This document shows positions 8,743 to 16,528 of a DNA stretch of 45,853 bases, one piece after another. How positions within the stretch are numbered: the first letter of the stretch is position 1; each line of letters starts with the position of its first letter. Both the position numbers and the translations under genes were made by a program. The notes under the pieces were generated by a model, which was not told the origin of the DNA, did not search any database, and saw only the letters and a list, made by a program, of their open reading frames with translations. Source of the stretch: Magnetospirillum sp. 64-120 (GTDB lineage: Bacteria; Pseudomonadota; Alphaproteobacteria; Rhodospirillales; Magnetospirillaceae); NCBI GenBank assembly GCA_001898825.1, contig MKVK01000048.1, forward strand, positions 1 to 45,853. Direction: 5' to 3'.

Positions 8743-10638
8743 GTGACTGCCAGCGATACGCACAACCAGGATTTGACCGACGACAGCCGTCCCTTGGCCC
8801 AGGGGGTGTCGGTGATCGAACGCTTCCTGGCCACCCTGCCCGGAACCCCTGGTGTCTACCGTATGTTGAACGGCCGTGGCGACGTTCTGTACGTGGGCAA
8901 GGCCAAGAACCTGAAGAAGCGGGTGGTCGCCTATACCAAGCCCGAGCGCCAGACCTTGCGTATCCAGCGCATGATCGCCGAGACCGCGTCCATGGAGGTG
9001 ATCACCACCCACACCGAGGTCGAGGCGTTGCTGCTGGAAAGCACCCTGATCAAGAGTTTGGGGCCGCGCTACAACATCCTGTTGAAGGACGACAAAAGCT
9101 TTCCCCACATTTTGTTGACCGCCGACCATGATTGGCCGCAGGTGCTGAAGCATCGCGGGGCGCGCACGCGGCGCGGGGAATATTTCGGCCCCTTCGCCTC
9201 GGCCGGGGCGGTGAACGCCACGCTTTCGGCGCTGCAGCGCGCCTTTTTGCTGCGGTCCTGCACCGATTCGGTGTTTTCCAGCCGTACCCGCCCCTGCCTG
9301 CTGTTCCAGATCAAGCGCTGCTCGGCGCCGTGCGTCGATCGTATCAGCCGCGACGAATACGGGGAACTGGTGGCCGAGGCCCGGGCCTTTTTGTCCGGCC
9401 AGTCGCAGAAGGTGCAAAAGGATCTGGCCAAGCGCATGGAGGCCGCCGCCGAAGCCATGGAATACGAACGTGCGGCGGTGTTCCGCGACCGTATCCGGGC
9501 GTTGTCGCGCATCCAGGCCCACCACGACATCAACCCGGCGGAACTGGCGGAAGGCGACGTCATCGCGCTCCATCAGGCCGGCGGCCAGACCTGTATCCAA
9601 GTGTTCTTCTTCCGCTCGGGCTGCAATTACGGCAACCGCGCCTATTTCCCCCAGCATGCCGCCGACGCCGAGGCATCCGAGGTGATGGCCGCCTTCCTGG
9701 GGCAGTTCTATGCCGACAAGCAGCCGCCCCGCGAAATCCTGCTGAGCCAGGAGGCGGCCGAGGCCGAGATCGTCGCCGCGGCGCTTTCGGAAAAGGCCGG
9801 GCGCAAGGTGGCGGTCGTCGTGCCCAAGCGCGGCGACCGCAAGCGGTTGGTTGAAAACGCTTATGACAACGCGCGGGAAGCCCTGGGTCGCCGCATGGCC
9901 GAATCCGGCGCCCAATCCAAGCTGCTGGACGGTGTCGCCGAAGTGTTCGGCCTGGATGGGCGGCCCCAGCGGATCGAGGTCTACGACAATTCCCACATCC
10001 AGGGTACCAACGCGGTGGGCGGCATGATCGTCGCCGGACCCGAGGGGCTGATGAAAGCGGCGTACCGCAAGTTCAACATCAAGTCGACCGAGCTGACCCC
10101 GGGTGACGATTTCGCCATGATGCGCGAGGTGCTGACCCGGCGTTTCCAGCGGGCGCAAAAGGAAGACCCCGACCGGGACCGCGGGCAATGGCCCGATCTG
10201 GTGCTGATCGACGGCGGTCAGGGGCAACTGAGCGCCACCTTGGACGTCTTCGCCGAATTGGGCATCGACGACGTGGCGCTGGTGTCCATCGCCAAGGGGC
10301 CCGACCGCAATGCCGGGCGCGAACGGTTCTTCATGCCAGGGCGCGAGCCGTTCTCGTTGCCCATGAAGGACCCGGTGCTGTATTTCCTGCAGCGTCTGCG
10401 CGACGAAGCCCACCGCTTCGCCATCGGCGCCCACCGCACGCGCCGTGCCGGGGCCATGGTGCGCTCGCCGCTCGACGAAGTGGAAGGCATCGGGGCGGCA
10501 CGCAAGAAGGTGCTGCTGCAGCATTTCGGCTCGGCCCGCGACGTGGCGGCGGCGGCTTTGGGCGACCTGGAAGCGGTGCAGGGCATATCAAAGTCCATGG
10601 CCAAAAAAATCTATGACCATTTCCATCCGCACGGCTAA
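8743..10638 (+). CDS. uvrC: UvrABC excinuclease subunit C
   Basis: A 631-residue UvrC. After a roughly 25-residue leader comes the GIY-YIG nuclease domain (GTPGVYRML...[14 protein letters not shown], about 34-110) that makes the 3' incision. It is followed by a Cys-containing linker, a UVR domain that binds UvrB (about 215-250), the RNase H-like domain making the 5' incision (about 390-540; EVYDNSH and [10 protein letters not shown] motifs), and a tandem helix-hairpin-helix DNA-binding tail. Length is normal for the family. The start is GTG at 8743; no strong ribosome site is seen, and a shorter start near 8774 is possible. It is the first gene of the uvrC-pgsA-mobB-moeA-moaD-moaE run. Confidence 0.95.
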   Translation: MTASDTHNQDLTDDSRPLAQGVSVIERFLATLPGTPGVYRMLNGRGDVLYVGKAKNLKKRVVAYTKPERQTLRIQRMIAETASMEVITTHTEVEALLLESTLIKSLGPRYNILLKDDKSFPHILLTADHDWPQVLKHRGARTRRGEYFGPFASAGAVNATLSALQRAFLLRSCTDSVFSSRTRPCLLFQIKRCSAPCVDRISRDEYGELVAEARAFLSGQSQKVQKDLAKRMEAAAEAMEYERAAVFRDRIRALSRIQAHHDINPAELAEGDVIALHQAGGQTCIQVFFFRSGCNYGNRAYFPQHAADAEASEVMAAFLGQFYADKQPPREILLSQEAAEAEIVAAALSEKAGRKVAVVVPKRGDRKRLVENAYDNAREALGRRMAESGAQSKLLDGVAEVFGLDGRPQRIEVYDNSHIQGTNAVGGMIVAGPEGLMKAAYRKFNIKSTELTPGDDFAMMREVLTRRFQRAQKEDPDRDRGQWPDLVLIDGGQGQLSATLDVFAELGIDDVALVSIAKGPDRNAGRERFFMPGREPFSLPMKDPVLYFLQRLRDEAHRFAIGAHRTRRAGAMVRSPLDEVEGIGAARKKVLLQHFGSARDVAAAALGDLEAVQGISKSMAKKIYDHFHPHG

Positions 10639-10648
10639 TATCCCGGCC

Positions 10649-11212
10649 ATGCTGACCAGCCTGCCCAACCTTCTGACCTTGTCGCGCATCGTCGTGATCC
10701 CTTTGGTCATCCTGACGTTCTACGTCCAGGGGGCGTGGACCCATTGGGTTGCCTGCGGTCTGTTCGTCGTCGCCGCCATCACCGATTGGTTCGACGGCTG
10801 GCTGGCGCGGTCGTGGAACCAGGTTTCCGCCTTCGGCCGCTTCCTGGACCCCATCGCCGACAAGCTGCTGGTGGCCGCCGTGCTGTTCATGCTGGTGGCC
10901 TTTGATCGGGTCAGCCAGTGGAGCGAGCTGCCGGCCCTGGTGATCTTGCTGCGCGAGATCCTGGTGTCCGGCCTGCGCGAGTTCCTGGCGGAAATCCGCG
11001 TCGGCGTGCCGGTGACCCGGCTGGCCAAGTGGAAGACCGGTTTCCAGATGGTGGCCTTGGCGCTGTTGCTGCTGGGCAACGTGCCGCCCCTGACCCTGCC
11101 GGTGCAGGAAGTGGGCGAAGGCTTGCTGTGGGTCGCCGCCGTGCTGACCCTGGTCACCGGCTGGGACTACCTGCGTTCCGGGCTGAAGTACCTGACCGGG
11201 CAGGGGCAATGA
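10649..11212 (+). CDS. pgsA: CDP-diacylglycerol-glycerol-3-phosphate 3-phosphatidyltransferase
   Basis: A 187-residue integral membrane enzyme. It carries the complete CDP-alcohol phosphotransferase motif D-G-x2-A-R-x8-G-x3-D-x3-D (DGWLAR...GRFLDPIAD) and several hydrophobic helices. It makes phosphatidylglycerol phosphate, the committed step to phosphatidylglycerol and cardiolipin. The ATG at 10649, 10 nt after the uvrC stop, matches the usual N-terminus (MLTSLPNLLTLSR). The gene overlaps mobB through ATGA. Confidence 0.93.
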   Translation: MLTSLPNLLTLSRIVVIPLVILTFYVQGAWTHWVACGLFVVAAITDWFDGWLARSWNQVSAFGRFLDPIADKLLVAAVLFMLVAFDRVSQWSELPALVILLREILVSGLREFLAEIRVGVPVTRLAKWKTGFQMVALALLLLGNVPPLTLPVQEVGEGLLWVAAVLTLVTGWDYLRSGLKYLTGQGQ

Positions 11213-11703
11213 GGATTTTCGGTCTCTCGGGCCATTCCGGCAGCGGCAAGACCACTTTGCTGGTCAAGCTGGTGCCGCTGCTGGCAGCGCGCGGGCTGAA
11301 GGTGTCCACCATCAAACAGGCCAATGCCGGCTTCGACATCGACAAGCCGGGCAAGGATTCCTATGAACACCGCGCCGCCGGGGCCAAGGAAGTGATGGTG
11401 GCCTCGGCCAAGCGCTGGGCCTTGATGCACGAATACCGGGGGGATGCGGAATTCACCATGGACCAGTTGCTGGCGCGCATGAGCACAGTGGACCTGGTGC
11501 TGGTGGAAGGCTTCCGCCATTGGCCCCATGCCCGCATCGAGGTGTGGCGGGCGGCCCTGGAAAAGGACCCGCTGTTCATCCACGATCCCATGGTGGCCGC
11601 CGTGGCGTCCCCTGACCGTCCCGATGGCCTGACCGTGCCGTTGTTGGACCTGGACGACGCCGGCGCCATCGCCGATTTCATCTTGCAGCAGGTGGGGTTA
11701 TGA
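11209..11703 (+). CDS. mobB: Molybdopterin-guanine dinucleotide biosynthesis adaptor MobB
   Basis: A 164-residue P-loop NTPase. The Walker A motif GHSGSGKTT sits at residues 8-16, and the VDLVLVEGFRH motif typical of MobB is present. MobB assists MobA in attaching GMP to molybdopterin and may deliver the cofactor to target enzymes. It overlaps pgsA (ATGA at 11209) and moeA (ATGA at 11700), so translation is probably coupled. mobA is not in the window. Confidence 0.93.
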   Translation: MRIFGLSGHSGSGKTTLLVKLVPLLAARGLKVSTIKQANAGFDIDKPGKDSYEHRAAGAKEVMVASAKRWALMHEYRGDAEFTMDQLLARMSTVDLVLVEGFRHWPHARIEVWRAALEKDPLFIHDPMVAAVASPDRPDGLTVPLLDLDDAGAIADFILQQVGL

Positions 11704-12959
11704 GCACCGATTTCGACGCCGGACAGGTCAATAAGTTCGACGCCGGAGCGGCGATGATGAGCGTCGAACAGGCGCTGGACCTGCTGGCACAGCGGGTCGT
11801 CCCCCAGCGGCGTGTCGAGGAACTGCCCCTGGCCCAATGCTTGGGGCGTGTGCTGGCCGAAGACGTGGTCTCGCCCCTGAACGTGCCGCCCCACGACAAT
11901 TCGGCCATGGACGGTTACGCCTTCACCGCCGCCCATCTGCCCGCCGACGGCAGGCTGCGCCGCATCGGCCGTTCCGCTGCGGGCCACCCCTTTCCCGGCG
12001 TCGTCGGGCCGGGGGAATGCATCCGCATCCTGACCGGCGCGGTGGTGCCCGCTTCGGTGGATTGCGTCGCCATGCAGGAAGACTGCACCGTCGACGGCGA
12101 TTTCGTCATCGTCGGCAATCGCCCCCAATCCGGCGCCAATTGCCGCAAGGCCGGCGAGGACGTGGCCCAAGGCGCGGTGGTGTTGAAATCCGGGACGCGT
12201 CTGCGACCCCAGGAAGTGGGATTGGCGGCGGCGGTGGGCCGTGCCCGCCTTGCCGTGCACGCCCCCTTGCGGGCGGCGGTGTTTTCCACCGGCGACGAAA
12301 TCAACATGCCGGGCACCGTCCTGCCGCCCGGCGGCATCTACGATTCCAACCGCACCACCGCCTGCGGCCTGCTGCAAAGCATCGGTGTCCAGGTCACCGA
12401 CCTGGGCATCCTGCCCGACGATCGCGCGACCATTGTTGCGGCACTCGACAAGGCGGCGGCGGACCATGACGTCATCCTGACCTCGGGGGGCGTGTCGGTG
12501 GGCGACGAGGACCATGTGAAGGCGGCGGTGGAATCCCTGGGCAGCCTGCATTTCTGGCGACTGGCCATCAAGCCGGGCAAGCCGGTGGCGCTGGGGGACA
12601 TCCGGGGCGCCACCTTCATCGGTCTGCCCGGCAACCCGGTGGCGGTGATGGTGGTGTTCCTGCTGCTGGCCCGTCCGCTGTTGCTGCGGTTGATGGGCGC
12701 CGCCGACACGTTGCCGGCCACCATCCCGGTGCGCGCCGATTTCAGCTTCCGTCACAAGCCGGGGCGGCGCGAATGGCTGCGCGCCCGACTGGTCGAGCGT
12801 GACGGCCAGTTGTGGGCGGAAAAGTTCGCCTCCGAAAGCTCGGGGGTGTTGTCGTCCATGGTGTGGGCCGACGGTCTGGTGGCGGTGCCGGAAGAGTGCG
12901 GCGACGTCGCCCCCGGCGACGTGCTGCAATACCTGTCCTTTGCCGAGGCGCTGCGATGA
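11700..12959 (+). CDS. moeA: Molybdopterin molybdenumtransferase MoeA
   Basis: A 419-residue MoeA of normal length. It shows the domain III/active-site signature PHDNSAMDGYAF, the MoCF-fold signature TSGGVSVGDEDHVK and the LPGNPVAVMV motif. The enzyme inserts molybdate into adenylylated molybdopterin. It overlaps both neighbours (mobB and moaD) by 4 bp, which places it inside one translationally coupled molybdenum-cofactor unit. Confidence 0.96.
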   Translation: MSTDFDAGQVNKFDAGAAMMSVEQALDLLAQRVVPQRRVEELPLAQCLGRVLAEDVVSPLNVPPHDNSAMDGYAFTAAHLPADGRLRRIGRSAAGHPFPGVVGPGECIRILTGAVVPASVDCVAMQEDCTVDGDFVIVGNRPQSGANCRKAGEDVAQGAVVLKSGTRLRPQEVGLAAAVGRARLAVHAPLRAAVFSTGDEINMPGTVLPPGGIYDSNRTTACGLLQSIGVQVTDLGILPDDRATIVAALDKAAADHDVILTSGGVSVGDEDHVKAAVESLGSLHFWRLAIKPGKPVALGDIRGATFIGLPGNPVAVMVVFLLLARPLLLRLMGAADTLPATIPVRADFSFRHKPGRREWLRARLVERDGQLWAEKFASESSGVLSSMVWADGLVAVPEECGDVAPGDVLQYLSFAEALR

Positions 12960-13207
12960 ACGTTCTCTATTTCGCTTGGCTGCGCGCCAAGGTGGGGATG
13001 GGCGAGGAACGGGTCGTGCCGCCGGCTGAAGTCGTCACCACCGGGCAATTGGTGGAATGGCTGAAAGCCCGTTCCGACGGCCACGCCCAGGCTTTGGCCG
13101 ACCTGAAGGTGGTGCGCGTCGCCGTCAACCAGGACTATGTCGGCTGGGACCATCCCATCAAGCCGGGCGACGAAATCGCCTTTTTCCCGCCGGTCACCGG
13201 GGGCTGA
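12956..13207 (+). CDS. moaD: Molybdopterin synthase sulfur carrier subunit MoaD
   Basis: An 83-residue ubiquitin-fold protein ending in Gly-Gly (PPVTGG), the terminus that is thiocarboxylated to carry sulfur into molybdopterin. The start ATG at 12956 overlaps the moeA stop. moaE follows at 4 nt, so the two synthase subunits are made together. Confidence 0.93.
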   Translation: MNVLYFAWLRAKVGMGEERVVPPAEVVTTGQLVEWLKARSDGHAQALADLKVVRVAVNQDYVGWDHPIKPGDEIAFFPPVTGG

Positions 13208-13211
13208 TGCG

Positions 13212-13682
13212 ATGATCCGGGTGCAGACCGAGGATTTCGACCCCGGCGCCGAACTGGAAGCGTTTTCCGCCGGCAACGGCAAGGTCGGCGGCATCTGCAT
13301 GTTTCTGGGTCTGGTGCGCGACTATCTGGGCGACGACCCGGAAAAGGCGGCCCAGGTGCGCGGCATGACCCTGGAACACTATCCCGGCATGACCGAACGC
13401 CAGCTGGAAGCCATCGAAACCGAGGCCCGCAGCCGTTGGCCGCTGCACGACGTGCTGGTGATCCACCGCTATGGCCGGTTGGACCCCGGTGCCCGCATCG
13501 TTCTGGTGGCCACGGCCTCGTCCCATCGCGAGGCGGCGTTCCAGTCCTGCCATTTCCTGATGGACTGGCTGAAGACCAAAGCGCCGTTCTGGAAGATCGA
13601 ACACACCGAGGACGGCGATCTGTGGGTGGACGCCAAGGACAAGGACGACAGCGCCGCGGCGCGCTGGGATCAGAAAAAATAA
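13212..13682 (+). CDS. moaE: Molybdopterin synthase catalytic subunit MoaE
   Basis: A 156-residue MoaE. It contains the family motifs GGICMFLGLVRD, LEHYPGM, VIHRYGRLDPG and the active-site region KTKAPFWKIE with the conserved lysines. With MoaD it converts cyclic pyranopterin monophosphate to molybdopterin. The ATG at 13212 fits the domain start (MIRVQTEDFDPG); longer frames run into moaD. It is the last gene of the run, and no clear terminator follows. Confidence 0.94.
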   Translation: MIRVQTEDFDPGAELEAFSAGNGKVGGICMFLGLVRDYLGDDPEKAAQVRGMTLEHYPGMTERQLEAIETEARSRWPLHDVLVIHRYGRLDPGARIVLVATASSHREAAFQSCHFLMDWLKTKAPFWKIEHTEDGDLWVDAKDKDDSAAARWDQKK

Positions 13683-13694
13683 TTTTCAGTCCAG

Positions 13695-13721
13695 GGGAAT
13701 AAACCGGGACCTTCCTTCGTC
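13695..13721 (+). promoter_or_regulatory. ECF-type promoter candidate of the sigma/anti-sigma unit
   Basis: GGGAAT at 13695 and CGTC at 13718 are separated by 17 bp, the spacing and general look of ECF sigma promoters (GGAA-like -35, CGTC-like -10). It sits 49 bp before the ATG of the secreted protein gene, so autoregulation by the downstream ECF sigma factor is inferred. Confidence 0.5.
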
Positions 13722-13769
13722 TGGTCTGTATGCGGGGCACTGAACCCGCCCAACCACGGAGGTTTCCTC

Positions 13770-14126
13770 ATGATCCGCACTCTGACCCTGGCCGCCGCCA
13801 TGCTGGCCGTCTCGACCACCGCCTGGGCCGCCCCCACGACCAAGGACGGCATGCTGGTGGACGACAAGGGCATGACCCTTTACATCTTCGACAAGGACGA
13901 CATGGGCAAGTCCAATTGCGACGCCGCCTGTCTGGCCAATTGGCCGGCGGCCAAGCCCATGGCCGGCGAGATGGTCAAGGGGGACCTGACCATCATCAGC
14001 CGCGCCGATGGCGGCATGCAGTGGGCGTGGAAGGGCAAGCCCCTGTATCTTTGGGTCAAGGACACCAAGCCGGGCGACATGACCGGCGACGGCGTCAAGG
14101 GTGTCTGGCACGTGGCCAAGCCCTAG
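13770..14126 (+). CDS. Secreted COG4315-type repeat protein
   Basis: 118 residues: a Sec signal peptide (cleavage after ...STTAWA) and then two copies of the short repeat typical of the COG4315/lipoprotein_15 family (GMLVDDKGMTLYIFDKD, with the CDAACLANWPA motif, and WKGKPLYLWVKDTKPGD). There is no lipobox Cys, so it should be a soluble periplasmic protein. An ideal ribosome site (GGAGG) precedes the ATG. The function of the family is unknown. It commonly sits with ECF sigma/anti-sigma pairs, as here. Confidence 0.85.
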   Translation: MIRTLTLAAAMLAVSTTAWAAPTTKDGMLVDDKGMTLYIFDKDDMGKSNCDAACLANWPAAKPMAGEMVKGDLTIISRADGGMQWAWKGKPLYLWVKDTKPGDMTGDGVKGVWHVAKP

Positions 14127-14143
14127 TTTCAACGGACAAGATT

Positions 14144-14647
14144 ATGGCCGACAGCCAAATAGAGGCCCAAATTCCCGGCCTGCGCCGTTATGCCCGCGCC
14201 CTTTGCGCCGGCGACGCGGCGCAGGCCGACGACCTGGTCCAGGATTGCCTGGAACGCGCGCTTTCGCGCTGGGCGTCGTGGCGCGGCGAGTCCGAGCTGC
14301 GGCTGTGGCTGTTGGCCATCTTGCGCAATCTGTGGCTGGACGAGGTGCGCCGTCGCGGGGCGCGGCCCGATCTGGTGGATGTGGACGATTGCCCCGATTC
14401 CCTGGCGGTGCCCCCCAGCCAAGGACAGGCCTTGGTTCTGCGGGATTTGGCCGGGGCCTTGGGGCGGCTGGCCCCGGAACAGCGTGAAGTGCTGGTTCTG
14501 GTGGGATTGGAAGGGTTGAGTTACGCCCAGGTGGCCCAGGTGACCGGGACACCCATGGGCACGGTGATGTCGCGGCTGAAACGGGGCCGCGACCGTCTGG
14601 CCCAGCTGATGCGCGAGGACGGGCCGGCACTTCGGAGGGTGAAATGA
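14144..14647 (+). CDS. ECF-family RNA polymerase sigma factor
   Basis: A 167-residue group IV sigma factor. Region 2 (LRRYARALCAGDAAQADDLVQDCLERAL...WLLAILRNLWLDEVRR) recognises the -10 element. Region 4 (LPRL-like LGRLAPEQREVLVLVGLEGLSYAQVAQVTGTPMGTVMSRLKRGRDRL) recognises the -35 element. Start ATG at 14144 has a weak ribosome site. The gene overlaps the anti-sigma gene by ATGA, the usual pairing that keeps the two proteins in balance. Confidence 0.92.
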   Translation: MADSQIEAQIPGLRRYARALCAGDAAQADDLVQDCLERALSRWASWRGESELRLWLLAILRNLWLDEVRRRGARPDLVDVDDCPDSLAVPPSQGQALVLRDLAGALGRLAPEQREVLVLVGLEGLSYAQVAQVTGTPMGTVMSRLKRGRDRLAQLMREDGPALRRVK

Positions 14648-15411
14648 GCGAACGTCTGGGCGACGACGAGTTGCACGCCTATGTGGACGGATTACTTGAC
14701 CAGGACGGAAACGACCGGGTCGAGGCTTGGCTTGCCGACAATCCCGATCAGGCCGAACGGGTGCGCCTGTGGCAGGAACACAATGACGGATTGCGGCGGC
14801 TGTTCGATCCGGTTCTGGATGAACCAATCCCTGCGCGGTTGTTGCCCGCCGCCATCCGTTCCCGTAGCTGGCGGAACCGTCGCCTGCTGGCCTTGCGGGT
14901 GGCCGCGGCCCTGGCCTTGGTCCTGGCCGGCGGCGGCGGCGGCTGGTGGCTGCGCGGGCAAAGCTCGACCGAGGCGCAGGTAGCGCGTGAAGCGCTCGCC
15001 GCCCATGTGGTCTATGTGGCCGACCAGCGTCGCCCGGTGGAGGTGCCGGGAAGCGAGCGCGACCAGATGGCCACGTGGCTGTCCAAGCGCTTGGGGGCCA
15101 AGATGGCTGTGCCCGATCTGTCGGCTTCGGGTTACCAGTTGGTGGGCGGACGCCTGCTGCCCGCCGAGAACGGCGCCGCCGCCCTTTACATGTATGAAAA
15201 CAGCCTGGGGCAGCGCCTGACCCTTTATGTGCGCCGGGCCGTCGATGACGGCCGCAAGGATCTGCTTTTCCAGGGACGCGACGGCACCTTGGCCGGGGTG
15301 TGGACGCAAGGCCCCTTTGGCTGCGCCCTGTCCGGGCCGTTGCCGCGGGAAGATCTGGAGCCGCTGGCCCGCTTGGTGTGGAAGCAAATGGGGACAGCAC
15401 GGACAAGTTGA
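14644..15411 (+). CDS. Transmembrane anti-sigma factor
   Basis: 255 residues. The N-terminal cytoplasmic domain (DDELHAYVDGLLD...ADNPDQAERVRLWQEHNDGLRRLFD) is typical of proteobacterial anti-sigma factors but has no HxxxCxxC zinc motif. A single membrane helix lies at about residues 82-104 and ends in Gly-rich and WWLRG residues. The periplasmic domain is about 150 residues. It presumably holds the ECF sigma factor at the inner membrane until an envelope signal releases it. The start overlaps the sigma-factor stop. Confidence 0.85.
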   Translation: MSERLGDDELHAYVDGLLDQDGNDRVEAWLADNPDQAERVRLWQEHNDGLRRLFDPVLDEPIPARLLPAAIRSRSWRNRRLLALRVAAALALVLAGGGGGWWLRGQSSTEAQVAREALAAHVVYVADQRRPVEVPGSERDQMATWLSKRLGAKMAVPDLSASGYQLVGGRLLPAENGAAALYMYENSLGQRLTLYVRRAVDDGRKDLLFQGRDGTLAGVWTQGPFGCALSGPLPREDLEPLARLVWKQMGTARTS

Positions 15412-15469
15412 CCGGCCTTGGCCCGCCCATGCTAGGCTGCCCGCCTTGCAATCGTTCGGGGGTCGATCC

Positions 15470-16450
15470 ATGAGGAAGTTGCTTGTTTCCGCTTTTGCCG
15501 CCTTGGCTTTGGGCGCCGGCATGGCGCCGCCTTCCTGGGCTGAAACCGCGCCAATGGTGGCGCAGCAACGCACCCAGGTGCCGGGCTATTACCGCTTCAT
15601 GCTGGGCCAGATGGAAGTCACCGCCTTGTTCGACGGCATCGTGCCGTTGCCGGCGAAATTGCTGTCGGGTGCCAGCGCCAAGGATGTGGAAAGCTTGTTG
15701 GCGGCGTTGTTCGTGCCGCGTGACGAAAACGGCGTGCAGACCCCGGTCAACGCCTTCCTGGTCCATACCGGATCGGGGCTGGTGCTGGTGGACACCGGCA
15801 CCGCCAAGGCCTTTGGCCCCGGCTTGGGCTTCATCGTCGACAACATGAAGGCCGCCGGCTACGACCCCGCCCAGGTCGACACCGTGCTGCTGACCCATCT
15901 GCATCCCGACCACGTCAATGGCCTGTTGGGGGCCGACGGCCAGCCGGTTTTCGCCAACGCCGTCATCAAGGCGGCCAAGCCGGAAGCCGATTTCTGGCTG
16001 AACGAAGCCAACGCCGCCAAGGCGCCGGCCGACGCCAAGCCGTTTTACGACATGGCGCGGGCGGCGGTGGCGCCCTATCAGGCGACTGGCCGGTTCGAGA
16101 CTTTCGCTGCTGGCCAAGCGGTGGCGCCGGGCATCGACAGCGTTGCCGCCTTCGGTCACACCCCGGGCCACAGCGGCTATATGCTGACCTCGGGGCAGCA
16201 GAAGCTGCTGGTGTGGGGCGACATCATCCACAGCCACGCCGTGCAGTTCCGCCGCCCGGATGTGGCCATCGAATTCGACGTGGACAAAAAGCAGGCGGTA
16301 GCCACCCGCAAGCAACTGCTGGCCGACGCCGCCAAGCGCAAGCTGTGGGTGGCGGGGGCCCATCTGCCGTTCCCCGGCATCGGCCATGTGCGCGCCGACG
16401 GCAAGGGCTATGCCTGGGTGCCGGTGGAATACGGCCCCGTCAGCCGTTAA
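15470..16450 (+). CDS. Exported metallo-beta-lactamase-fold hydrolase
   Basis: 326 residues with a signal peptide (MRKLL...PPSWA). The THLHPDHVNG motif supplies HxHxDH zinc ligands; further ligands are expected in FGHTPGHSGY and in the C-terminal GAHLPFPGIGH. The layout matches MBL-fold lactonase or hydrolase-type proteins of the periplasm; the substrate cannot be told. ATG at 15470 is preceded by a G-rich ribosome site. It lies 58 bp after the anti-sigma gene, probably in the same unit but possibly with its own promoter. Confidence 0.85.
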   Translation: MRKLLVSAFAALALGAGMAPPSWAETAPMVAQQRTQVPGYYRFMLGQMEVTALFDGIVPLPAKLLSGASAKDVESLLAALFVPRDENGVQTPVNAFLVHTGSGLVLVDTGTAKAFGPGLGFIVDNMKAAGYDPAQVDTVLLTHLHPDHVNGLLGADGQPVFANAVIKAAKPEADFWLNEANAAKAPADAKPFYDMARAAVAPYQATGRFETFAAGQAVAPGIDSVAAFGHTPGHSGYMLTSGQQKLLVWGDIIHSHAVQFRRPDVAIEFDVDKKQAVATRKQLLADAAKRKLWVAGAHLPFPGIGHVRADGKGYAWVPVEYGPVSR

Positions 16451-16528
16451 ACGTCACACAAGTAAAAGTATATATTTCCAAGGAATCGCATTACCCTGGG
16501 TGAGCAACATCATCCAGGGGGATGCGCC

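Noticed and set aside
8608-10524. A 638-codon open frame antisense to uvrC
   Set aside because: The translation is His/Gln/Gly/Arg-rich with no domain and lies wholly opposite a clear uvrC; it is an artefact of high G+C third positions.
11361-12929. A 522-codon open frame antisense to mobB and moeA
   Set aside because: No family features, and the sense strand carries well-conserved enzymes.
14129-16387. A 752-codon open frame antisense to the sigma, anti-sigma and MBL genes
   Set aside because: Same composition bias; the plus-strand genes in this stretch have recognisable domains, starts and coupled overlaps.
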